A DNA stretch of 64,000 bases from Takakia lepidozioides. Its lineage: Eukaryota > Streptophyta > Takakiopsida > Takakiales > Takakiaceae. The notes under the pieces were generated by a model that ran no database searches, was not told the origin of the DNA, and was given only the letters and a program-made list of their open reading frames with translations. Positions 45,555 to 54,583 of this stretch are shown here, piece by piece. Numbering within the stretch: position 1 is the first letter of the stretch; every line of letters begins with the position of its first letter. The stretch is from positions 22,504,001-22,568,000 of the forward strand of contig CM060734.1 in the NCBI GenBank assembly GCA_030704615.1. The letters run 5' to 3'. The position numbers and the translations under genes are program-made.

Positions 45555-46640
45555 ATTACTTGCATTAGTCGCTTGCAAGCAAAATGAGTGTACTCCCTGA
45601 ATTCCTTGTCCGTATAGGTGAGAGGTGTGCCAATGACTTTGGAGTAGTGTAAGTATTTCCAAGCCTCATGTCCCTTATAAAAAATATCGTCAGGGCCCAA
45701 TTTTTCCTTGGTCAAGTTGGTCCAAGCCAAATTAAACCATGAACGAAGTTGAGAATCCTTCTGCAACATGACTTTCGCATCATACAGATACATATGGGGT
45801 GGAATTGAAGGTAAGACCCAATGATCCCCAGTGGAATAGCTCAGAAATCTTGACTGCATCTTCTGCTGCTCAATGTGATAACGTGCGATGAAACAAGCAG
45901 CATAGTATAATCCACAACCCATGACCAAACTAGATACCTCCTTGGTCTTGTGTAGATGTACCATGAACAACCTGGAAGCAATAATTTCCTTCAACATGGT
46001 GCCTGCCTCAGACCAGTACCTTGCAAAATGATGATCCTCAATGGGTCGATAGTTCAGTGGTCTGATCTTCTTGGGCGTCTCAGGAATCCTGCGTGGCATA
46101 CAGTGTTGGCCCACCATGTCCGGAAGCTTAAACTGTACTACTTGCATCAATCGCTTGCAAAGAAAATGAGTGTACTCCCTGAATTCCTTGTCCGTATAGG
46201 TGAGAGGTGTGCCAATGACTTTGGAATAGTGTAAGTATTTCCAGGCTTCATGTCCCTTATAAAAAATATCATCAGGCCCAATTTTTCTTGGTCAAGTTGG
46301 TCCAAGCCAAATTAAACCATGAACGAAGTTGGGAATCCTCTGCAACATGACTTTCGCATCATATAATACATATGGGGTGGAATTGAAGGTAAGACCCAAT
46401 GATCCCCAGTGGAATAAACTCCGAAATCTTGACTGCAATCTTCTTCTGCTCATGTGATCACGTGCGATGAAACAAGCAGCATAGTACAATCCACAGCCCA
46501 TGACCAAACTAGATACCTCCTTGGTCTTGGTGTAGATGTACCCATGAACAACCTGGAAGGCAATTAATTCCTTCAACATGGTGCCTGCCTCAGACCAGTA
46601 CCTTGTAAAATGATGATCCTCAATGGGGCGGTTGTTCGGA
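45555..46640 (-). repeat. Tandem exon duplication, ~586-bp offset
   Basis: Segment 45,555-46,061 recurs at 46,142-46,632 with few differences (CTTGCAAGC, GAGTGTACTCCCTGAATTCC, TATGGGGTGGAATTGAAGG). Both copies encode RPIEDHHFxRYWSEAGTMLK and VSSLVMGCGLYYAACFIA. A few one- to four-base deletions differ between copies and shift frames. It enlarges the first exon of the ParB/methyltransferase gene. Confidence 0.9.
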
Positions 46641-46809
46641 AGAACCTTAGTCCGAGTTGCCACTGGCAACCAAATGCGCATGATATGGTAATAATGTGTT
46701 AAAGACTGTGGAGGACTGAATCCCTTCCAAGCCAAATCCATCACAATGGGAATTTGGTTGAAGGGCATTATCATAGCCCGATTGTACTCAAGTGCAGCAG
46801 GAGTCTTAG

Positions 46810-47273
46810 GATCTTCGAATTCAAACTCGTGCAAGATTATTAACCATCTTGCTATCCTGCCACTTATCAAAGGCTTGTTCACCAGATAAATCAAAGTCTG
46901 ATGATCCACATCGCGCTTCACTGGTGTGTATAAATTACTTGTAGGGTTCTTTACTTTACTTTGCGTCTTCCTTCCCAATAGGTAATGCCTGAATTTCTTG
47001 ACTGCATATATCATTGCCAATGCTTATCTTTCAGTGGTGCTATAGTTCCTTTCAGCACTGTTCAACAACCTACTAGCATAATACACATGTGAATCTATGT
47101 TTCCTGTGATATTTTGGGCTAACACAGCTCCCAATGCTTCTCCTGAGGCATCACAGTGTACATGAAATACTATATGCCAATGTGGGTTAATCAGCACAGG
47201 TGTAGTTGTTACTGACAATGTAAGTGCCTCAAATGCCTGTTGACATTCAGCTGTCCATGCAAATACTGCAAAC
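46810..47273 (-). pseudogene. Ty3 RNase H fragment
   Basis: Minus strand: AWTAECQQAFEALTLSVTTT (RT connection), FHVHCDASGEALGAVLAQ (RNase H first Asp), YYASRLLNSAERNYSTTERE, MAMIYAVKKFRHYLLGR, DHQTLIYLVNKPLISGRIAR and WLIILHEFEFE. It runs straight into the ParB/methyltransferase gene at about 46,810 and abuts a plus-strand gag at about 47,250, so it is a rearranged piece of a Ty3 element. Confidence 0.75.
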
Positions 47274-47393
47274 AGCCAACAGAATTGAGCAGTTAGAAAT
47301 GCTCAGGAGAGAGAAAAGGGATGATGTGGACTCTGAAGATGAGTCAGATGAAAAAGAAGAGCAAGAGCTCAAGATGAAAAGTAAGAAGAAAAG

Positions 47394-47975
47394 TTGGAGA
47401 GGGATAACTATGAGAAAAGATTGGAGGAAATCTTGAGAAAGTATGCCACAGAGGCTGCAACACATTGGATGAAAGGTGTTTGGTGTGCAAAATGTCAGAA
47501 TGAAGGCCATACCACAGCTGAATGCCACATGAAGGAGAAACATTGTACTATTTGTAAAATGGATAACCATTCTACTGAGAATTGTTATTACAACAGAAGG
47601 ACAGCTGCAAGAGAACCTAGGCAAGTAAGGGTGCATCAAGTGCAGCCCCAGCCAAGAAGAAACAATGATCAGGACCACTATGGAAGGCTTGGTGGTTATA
47701 ACAATGGTATGGCAGGGAGAGGTAATCCAAGAGGGAATTACCAAGGCAATCCCAGGGGCAACTATCAGGGTAATCCAAGGGGGAATTACCAGCCAGGGAA
47801 TCAGGATTATAGAAATAATTCCAGAGCAGACCAAGGGCGAGGACCCAATGGTGAATAACTGTGTTATTATTGTAACCAGGCAGGACATCGGAAGGTAGTC
47901 TGTCCATTCTGGATCAGACACCAGAATGAGATGAGAGCTCCTGTGAATGAGGGCCCAGTGGTGGCAGCTCACATG
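47394..47975 (+). pseudogene. Ty3 gag nucleocapsid with three zinc knuckles
   Basis: Open frame 47,394-47,858, continuing past a TAA. Knuckles: CAKCQNEGHTTAEC, CTICKMDNHSTENC and, after the stop, CYYCNQAGHRKVVC, all CX2CX4HX4C. Between the second and third is a repeated RGNYQGNP segment, an RG-rich RNA-binding tract. Binds genomic RNA of the element in an intact copy. The preceding frame 47,224-47,436 is a charged helical stretch of the same gag. Confidence 0.75.
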
Positions 47976-48470
47976 GTTAGGCCATGTTTTGTACCAGAAG
48001 TGAGTACAATGATAGTGACTTAAGCAAAGTTAAACTAATACCTCCAGTGGATGAGGAAGAAGATAATAATAGGATGGCAGTGATGTGCCTGAAGATGATG
48101 AGGCTTGGAGAGATGAGAAGGAACTACACAGAGAAGTGGCTCACACCATAAGGGAAATGTAGAAGAATACTGATATCCCTATGGCAGATTCTTTTTACTC
48201 TGATAGAGATGATAGAGAGGGTGAAGATGAAGTGAAGAAAGTTGCACAAGTGCAGAGTAATGAAGGGACTCTGGCTGAAGTAATATGCCAGACCAAAGCT
48301 GAGATTAACATTGGACAGCTATTGGCTGTAGCACCTCATTGTAGGCACAGGCTGTATCAAGCAATTAATCAGATTGCTCATATGACAGAGAACGCAGACC
48401 TGAGCAGCAAGGTGGCAAGTTATAATGTGAAGCCTGAAGGGCAAGAACAGTCCTGGACTTTGATGATTCT

Positions 48471-48896
48471 ATGCCAGTAATCCAATTGAGAATTGGAAGC
48501 ACAAACTTGACTGATGTACTGATAGACGGAGGCTCAGGAGTGAATATTATGACAGACCAATTAAGGCAGAAGCTTGGTATGAGTAACATGAAACCAGCCC
48601 CATTTACAGTAACAATGGCAGATCAAAGGAGTGTACAGCCTTTAGGCTTGATAAGAGGAGTGAAGATACAGATCCAAAAGATGATTTTTAAGATCACAGT
48701 GACTGTGTTGAAAATGGATGATGTTATGGAAGCTTACTCCTTATTACCATGGTTGAAACAGGCCAGGGTATTCCATGACTGGAATTCCCAGTTACTAACT
48801 GTACATGATGGGAAGTACAAGATACAAGTGACCACTAAGAAATCTAGTCGGCTACCTGCTACCAGAAGACCTCGTGGAGTCAGAGAGTATGACTGA
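48471..48896 (+). pseudogene. Ty3 aspartic protease
   Basis: IQLRIGSTNLTDVLIDGGSG then VNIMT is the active-site loop, with D-G-G-S in the D-S/T-G-A/S position, a variant seen in plant gypsy proteases. YSLLPWLKQARVFHDW lies where the I-L-G-R-P-W-L block belongs, with the Gly-Arg lost. Would process Gag-Pol. Confidence 0.65.
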
Positions 48897-48968
48897 AGGG
48901 GAGGACTTGATGAAGAGCAGGAGGCTACCCTGTTTGCTGCACACCCAGAGTGGGAGCAGGTTGCAGAA

Positions 48969-49790
48969 ATGCAACTGGGAGGCCTGAGTTGTTTTAAAGG
49001 TATCTGTTGTGGTGCAGTAACACCAACACCAATTGAGGATGAAACAAGTAGTTACCCACCACATTTCTATGAGGAAAGAGAGGGAGAAATGGAAATCCTA
49101 GAAGAACCAGCCACTGTGAGTTTACAGGATGAAGTAGTGGCTGGGTGGACAATCACAGCTGAGGAGCAGGTGAGAGACGTGAATGTGGGAACTGAGGAGG
49201 AGCCAAGAATGGTGAAAGTAGGGGCTGACTTGGAGCCAGAATTCTTTGAGGAAGCTAAGAGCCTGTTTATCAAATACAAAGATGTATTTGCTTGGAGCTA
49301 TGAGGATCTGAAAGGGATACCACCTGAGACTTGCCAGCATAAGATTGAACTGGAACCAGGGTCGGTACCAATCAAACAGGCTAGGTACAGGATGAATCCT
49401 AACTATGCACAGAAGGTTGGGGAAGAGATCAAGAAGTTGGCTGAGGCTAAGTTCATACCCCAAGGAGTATACAACTTGGTGTCACCCATTGTGATAGTTC
49501 CCAAGAAGAATGGCAAATTGAGAGTTTGTGTAAACTATAAGAAGTTGATTCAGTGGGTATAACCAAGTGCAAGTGGCAGAAGAAGACCAGGGAAAGACAG
49601 CCTTCATAACGGACTGGGGTGCTTATGCATACAAAGTCATGCATTTTGGACTTTGTAATGCACCAGCAACTTTCCAGAGGGTGATAAGTGAATCTTTTCA
49701 TGAGTATCTGGATGATTTCATGCAAGTGTTCTTAGATGACTTCAGTGTGTACAGCTCTAAGAATGAGCACTTGCAGAAGTTGGAATTATG
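48969..49790 (+). pseudogene. Ty3 reverse transcriptase, deleted copy
   Basis: IKYKDVFAWSYEDLKGIPPE and RYRMNPNYAQKVGEEIKKL, then SPIVIVPKKNGKLRVCVNYKKL. The segment with the first catalytic Asp is missing; after a stop the frame resumes at HFGLCNAPATFQRVISESF and FLDDFSVYS (xxDD motif near 49,735). It ends at about 49,790. Confidence 0.75.
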
Positions 49791-49799
49791 TAATTCCAT

Positions 49800-51088
49800 G
49801 AATAGCTTCAATGATGAAGGCATTGGGGTTGTCTGGTTTGTGTGGGGAGGTTGGGGGTGGCATGAGTGGGGTTGATTGAAGAGAGGCAGGGGTATTTGAC
49901 AGGTCGTTAGGGAGGGTTGAAGGAGGTGGGGGGCAGCCGTGGCCTGTTGTGTTATGTGGAGTAGGGGACGATGAGGAGGAAAGGTTAGGGTCAATGGATG
50001 CAGAGTTATGATTGTTGTATGACGCTTTAAGCTTTTTGGATAATATCGGGCAGACCTATATTGGGGTAGCAAGTCTTGGGGAGTTTGTGGAAAATGCAAA
50101 CAGGGGATCTCACAGTCAGGGATCAGCGGTAGGTCATCTGCGTGTGAGGGCATGTATAGATGTATGAGGGCGATGGGGTGGAGTGCAGGTAAATGCAATT
50201 GGATGATTTGAAGATGGGAGCGTAGAGGAATAGGAATCGGTAGCTTAGTTGTAGTGCTGGGGGAGTGGTGTGTGCGCAGGATGCCTAGCGCAACACTCCC
50301 CCGGGTAGGGTGGTACGGGGCTGATCGCCGTGTGAGGCACTGTGCGGCAGAGAAAGGGTTTCCATATAATAGGTAATAGACGGGGAGGAGTTTGTTTATA
50401 TAAGAGCTGTTAGTTTCTTGTATAAGAATAATGTGTGGAGGCGTAGAATCCGTGAGGAGACGTATGAGGCTATGGATACTGGTAGCCAAGGAACCGGCAT
50501 TCCAAGTGGTTATATTAAGTAAGTTTGTGTGCTGGGAATGGATGGGTTGGGAGTGACTAGATGCAGTGGGTGATGGAGAGTCTCTGTTTTGGGTAGGTGT
50601 GAGTGTCGAGGGTAGGGGTGGAGGTGGCGCAGATGATGGTTGATAACCGGCAATGGTGGATCTGGCCTGGGTGGTGGCAGTTAGGATGCTTTCGGATAGG
50701 AATGGAAATTTACTGGCGATAGTATCTGAGTCAGCATGGGGTTGCTAATTGTTCACCGAGTATTTTGTGAACTTCCCCGGGTTTGGATTGTAAGAGGTGA
50801 AGTGATGTATGGAGGTCAGATAGGTAGTGTGGGAGGGCTTGGTATTGGTGGGGCTGCTCGGGCAGGGTTTGTAATTTGAGTAGAAGGGCGTGGATGTGTG
50901 CGTCTGCATGAGCTACAAAGTAGTCGTTACATATCTCGGTTAGTGGGGAGATGATGATGATCAGGTGGGTGAGAGTCTGTAGTAGTGGTGACCATAGTGG
51001 GACATCTAGTGCAATTTCCAGCCGGATACCAAATAGGGTAGGGGCTAGAGCCAACAAGATAGCGGAAGAAAGGTAACTGGGTGGTTGG
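49800..51088 (-). mobile_element. LINE-3 fragment (5' part, minus strand)
   Basis: Minus strand, related to LINE-1. 51,057-50,731 encodes the N-terminal region (LIIIISPLTEICNDYF ... LQTLPEQPHQYQALPHYL). 50,489-49,800 encodes the endonuclease start (IHSLIRLLTDS, IILIQETNSSYINKLLPVYY, LIHLYMPSHADDLPLIPD), but the GDFN and SDH blocks and RT are absent. It is truncated where it meets the Ty3 fragment. The right edge abuts the terminus of element C at 51,089. Confidence 0.7.
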
Positions 51089-51345
51089 GGGGATTGCTAT
51101 TCCATGAGCTCATGAGCCATGAGCCCATGAGCGGGCATGCATTGCATGAGCCGCCATGCAACACACTACCAATAACGGTAGGTTTTTTTTTCGGGAAAAT
51201 AATAATAAAATAATTGGAAGTTTTTTCAATACTTTGTGAAAATTAAAATTTGGTTTTCGAAGATTTCCGCGCTCATGCTCAAAACACTCCGCTCATGGAT
51301 AACAGTATCCGCTCATGACCTTGAGCCCAAGCTCATGTACCGCCA
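51089..51345 (+). repeat. Terminus of element C
   Basis: GATTGCTATTCCATGAGC then four more direct CATGAGC copies to about 51,155, and three inverted GCTCATG copies around 51,272-51,320. Direct and inverted heptamers together form a complex subterminal region. Confidence 0.7.
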
Positions 51346-51374
51346 GCCCAGATCATGGAAAAACTGCATATTGG

Positions 51375-53590
51375 CCAATAACGGCGCCGCAATTACCCCA
51401 TAGGAAGGGGCGCCTGCGGAATTACAATCGAGGTTTCCAGACTCCCAACACACAATGTGGACCTGTAACCATGGAGAGTACTTTTCCAGAAATGCATGAT
51501 GGTTGGGGATAACGGCGCTGAAATTGGGCACCGGAAAATAAATAGCCGGCTGAAGGCTACGGAGTGAAGGCAATAACGGCTCCAGAATATAGGACAGGGC
51601 CCGGGACTGCCAGATGCAAATTGTCCTGAAACTTGTGCGTATTTGTTTAATAAATGCAGACATGTGGGAGAAAATTTGAGTTATGCCGCATACCACATTG
51701 GCAGTGGAGCAATGATACATCCCTCTTCCGCCGGGCTCACTCTCATTCTGCTCTTATCTCTTCTTTTCTGTGCACATCTCCTCTCTGCACTGTGTTCTTA
51801 CTCTGTCTTGAGGCCATGACGTGCCCGAATCACATCTATCGACGCCAGATGGGACTCGTCACCCCGAAATCAGACGACATCATTGTCTTTCTAGATGTTT
51901 ACAGGGACGATCCTTGGCATGTTCAGCTGAGAGCAATGGAGTTTCCTCTAGGATTTCACAATTCTCCAGGACCTCGTTTGGCAAGCAGGTGGTTCCTGCA
52001 CATCATCGACCTGGACCTTCCGCTTCACTGGGAGCCGAACAGATCACACACAACGTTGTTGTATCGATGGAACAATTGTGAGTGGACGTATGATGAGTGC
52101 ATAGGTGAAAGCTATACGCGTGGATGGAGTGGCTCGCAAACCCAGTATGGGGACATTCTCTTGAGTTATGAGGATGAGCAGTAGGGGAACACAGGGCCCA
52201 CAATGAAGATGTCGTTGTACACAGGGGGCACTATCGATGGACACGACATCATCATTAGTTTCACGGGGGTGACATAAACCTCTGACATTGCATTCACATG
52301 GAGAAGCCCGGTCACTCAGGAGCTCGTTGAGAGGCCAGTTCGAGTTCCTTCTAGTTGGGCGAGGGGACCATAGCCGCCCTTCTTACATGTTTAGAATAGA
52401 CATGTTTGGACTCCCAGACACTCATGCACATATATTTTCCTGCAGAAGTAGCGTAGCTTCCCTGTGGCATATGGGGAATATACATGTTTGGACAGTCTTT
52501 TGTAAATGTTATTTGCAATTGACGGTCAGTATTGCTGGGACGTGTCGTCTGTGTATGGATTGGTCTGTGTGCACAAGGTCCAGTATGTGAATGCAGGAAT
52601 GTGCAATCGGAGCCTTGGCATTGGAACACAACACTTGTAATCTTGTAAAGGCATCACATTTGCCAAACAGTGTCATAGCATTGGAAGCAAAGCCGAGTTA
52701 TGGGATAAAGGCGCCGAAATACGCCACAATGGGCTACTGCATCTCCACAAAATGAATGCTCGGCACTAACCCATTAACATACAACGGCGGATTTGAAGGC
52801 ATGCTTATTGCAAGCAGTATGCAGTGCAACACTTCTCCCCAATCTCCTCAAAATGTATGCTTTGTACTGATCCACTAACAATGACATGAAGAAATGGAGC
52901 CATGCTTATTGGAAACAAGCTGCAGGGAGAGACTTCGACTATTACGGCACCCTAATAGTCCACAGTCGGCCCCTCCATCTTAGAAAATTTTATGCTTTGT
53001 GCGACCCCATATTAAACCAAATTCAAGAGGGAAGCCATGCTTATTGGAAACACGGCACCGTTAATAGGCGTTGCGATTGCAAATGTGAGGGCACAAATGA
53101 GGATTTCTTTTTTCTCCGGCTTCGGGATGTAGGCAGGGTCTCACTTTCAGCCCCCATGTCACATGACGGCACTGAAATAGGCTTCAAGGGGACCCTGCAT
53201 ATCCATAAAATATATGATGGGCAATGACACATCTCCTACGCTGGCACCGCCATCGGCAGGCCATGCAAACACGCCGTGACCAAGACGTTCTCTAAAAGTT
53301 TCAGTTGAATAAAGGCACCAAAATAGGTCACAATGCCCCTGCATCTACAAACAATGTTCATGCTTTCCCTCGATCCAATAACAGACAAAAGCACAATTCA
53401 AAGCATGCGAATGCCATTGAGGCTCAAAGGTGACAATTCCTCTATTGCGGCACCAAAATTGGCCTGGCCATGGAAACGCGGCACCACCAAATGTATAATT
53501 CCTGCCAAAAAACTATGGTGCAAAAGGACGAATGTAATAAAATTGGGTCGGAACGTGAGTTCCACATGTCTCAAAAATAGAGTACCGCCG
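51375..53590 (+). repeat. Degenerate spaced repeat with GGCRCC core
   Basis: About ten scattered motifs of the type WAACGGCGCCGAAATWGG: near 51,380, 51,508, 51,570, 52,707, 52,954, 53,056, 53,168, 53,317 and 53,449. Several are followed by CTGCATCTCCACAAAATG or GCATGCTTATTGGAAAC. They are less symmetric than the element A palindromes but share the GG-YR-CC core. Divergence is too high for an exact unit. Confidence 0.5.
51809..52372 (+). pseudogene. Cargo-family gene, copy 3 (unknown function)
   Basis: Plus strand, beginning after a pyrimidine-rich stretch ending TCTTGAG at about 51,810, the same junction as copies 1 and 2. Conserved landmarks: MTCPNHI, SDDIIVFLD, QLRAMEFPLGF, IIDLDLPLHW, LLYRWNNCEWTYDE, IGESYT and YGDILLSYEDE. 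A TAG at 52,182 interrupts it; the frame continues KMSLYTGGTIDGHDIIISF, a TAA near 52,275, then IAFTWRSPVTQELVERP. Two stops mark it as a pseudogene. The family pattern (DI-hydrophobic, RW-N-C-xW, YGDI, GG-I-x-G-x-DI) is kept across all three copies although identity is only moderate. Confidence 0.6.
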
Positions 53591-53738
53591 CAATTGTAAC
53601 ACTGAAAGTGGCTATGATGTAGCACACTTTACACTTTCTCAATCCCGAATGTGGAATGTCAACCACTTCTCCCCGTATCTTGCCTGAGGGCCTTGTGCAG
53701 CTCGTGGAAGCTCAGTGTTGGAGCATGGATGAATGTCG

Positions 53739-54528
53739 CGGCCCTTTGCCTTGAGGGCGGGGGGTCGGGACACAAGAGGGGCTGCCCCTATGGTGGGGGC
53801 AGTGGCAGCAAATCAGAAAGGGGGCTGAAGCACCCTTGAGTGCCAAAGGCACTCAAGGAGGTGGTGGCGCTCACTGGGTGGCGCCCCGCAAACCGGGTGG
53901 CGGTGGTGGGGCCCCCACGAGGGGTGGTGGTAGCGTAGGGAGTCGTAGTGGGGGTGACATAGGACTCACCATGAGGCTGAGGCCTTGCATGAGAGCTACC
54001 AAAAAGGATGTGGTATTTGTACTTTATGCGACTCCGATCAAGACCACAACAGACAAATGGTGGGAGTCGTTGGGAGTCTTGGGACTCATCACGGTCCATT
54101 GGGGCCATGGTGGGTGGGCCAAGACTCACCGCGGCTCACCACTGGGACGATCGAGGGTCTAAGTGGCGGTGCACCAGATTTGGACTGGGCTACTTGTGGA
54201 ACCCCCGTGGACACCTACAGAAGTATATGTAGGGAGTAGTAACCCCGAGAACGGTGCAAGCCCGTTGGTGACCAAAAACTAATGAGTAAGCGTGCGAACC
54301 GGAAAGCGATCAAGGTGTGGGAGCTGTTCCGGACTGCCATCTACCAGAGGGAATTTCCACTGAGCCCAACAGGTCGAGGGTGGAGTGGGAGTGTGAGGGG
54401 GACCGTTATGCCCCAGTGAGCAGCCGAAGCTCCGAGTTGGCCCGGCGGCCAGTTTGGGAGTTAGGCGCACGCATCAAAGCAAGTAACTATGACTTGAAGG
54501 GGAGCTTACCGAAGTGAGGTGCGTGACA
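53739..54528 (+). repeat. 5' LTR of Ty3/gypsy element
   Basis: Shares sequence throughout with the second LTR at 56,349: GCCCTTTGCCTTGAGGG at the start and CTTACCGAAGTGAGGTGC at the end, ending TGACA two bases before the primer site. Both copies contain a perfect hairpin (arms CCTTGAGTGCC and GGCACTCAAGG) and G-rich GTGGTGGGAGTCG tracts. The first dinucleotide here is CG rather than TG, a likely mutation. Confidence 0.8.
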
Positions 54529-54530
54529 CT

Positions 54531-54542
54531 TGGTATCAGAGC
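54531..54542 (+). other. Primer binding site, initiator tRNA-Met type
   Basis: TGGTATCAGAGC, complementary to the 3' end of plant initiator tRNA-Met, two bases after the LTR end. A second copy sits at 57,069-57,080 after LTR 2. Confidence 0.9.
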
Positions 54543-54583
54543 TTAGAGTTCAGTACGCGATCGTCCTTGAGATCGGCCTCATC

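Larger units (their letters stand above)
41318..46780 (-). pseudogene. ParB-like domain plus beta-class N6/N4 DNA methyltransferase (multi-exon)
   Basis: Exons, 5' to 3' on the minus strand: about 46,780-45,193; 45,041-44,910; 44,813-44,370; 44,302-44,052; 43,382-42,774; 42,679-42,341; 42,243-41,958; 41,865-41,674; 41,552-41,318. Junctions are GT-AG with good signals. Exon 1 ends in a ParB/Srx-like block, MFFVWDGNHRLLAW. Middle exons are unrecognised, with a Lys/Gly-rich linker (KRKGKGAGDGKGKGK). The 42,679 exon has DLVVLDIPDGLPVPD, then FDAGALLLLQS (motif IV position; DIPD in place of DPPY/W). The next exons join as REKSPAFMQTLVETC, GGRVVDFSLGTG / ATFHACKSAGRHFFSMEGD: motifs X and I with an F-x-G-x-G SAM loop. 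IV before I is the permuted order. ParB-MTase fusions occur in bacteria and phages. Stops (after NGVP and HSNE) and frameshifts (about 42,950, 41,775, 45,560) suggest decay. Confidence 0.6.
40730..46810. mobile_element. Element B: CATGAGC-type element carrying a ParB/DNA-methyltransferase gene
   Basis: The left end GGGG-ATGCTAGTCCGTGAGC, followed by GGCTCACGTGAGCGGG and GCTCACG, is a variant of the element A/C terminus (TGCTATTTCATGAGC). Inside lies one multi-exon minus-strand gene and a palindrome array in an intron, a parallel to element A. The right end was not found; the gene's 5' part runs into Ty3 DNA at about 46,810, so the element is truncated or interrupted there. Extent is therefore inferred. 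Confidence 0.45.
47250..49800 (+). mobile_element. Ty3/gypsy fragment: gag, protease, partial RT
   Basis: Plus-strand remnant with gag zinc knuckles, protease and RT ends, but with internal deletion in RT, no integrase and no LTR. Its left edge meets minus-strand RNase H DNA of a similar element, and its right edge meets a minus-strand LINE. The gag and protease style differs from the 32-39-kb and 54-kb elements, so it is a separate family. Confidence 0.75.
51089..53640. mobile_element. Element C: CATGAGC-ended element with cargo gene
   Basis: The left end GGGG-ATTGCTATTCCATGAGC, followed by TCATGAGCC, CATGAGCCCATGAGCGG and GCATGAGCC copies to about 51,155, and inverted GCTCATG copies at 51,270-51,340, closely matches element A. 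The interior has a copy of the cargo gene and a spaced GGCRCC-containing repeat. No transposase and no right end were found before the Ty3 LTR at 53,739, so it is non-autonomous or truncated. Confidence 0.55.

Noticed and set aside
54531-54542. tRNA gene suggested by TGGTATCAGAGC
   Set aside because: Only the primer-site complement is present; no tRNA cloverleaf surrounds it.
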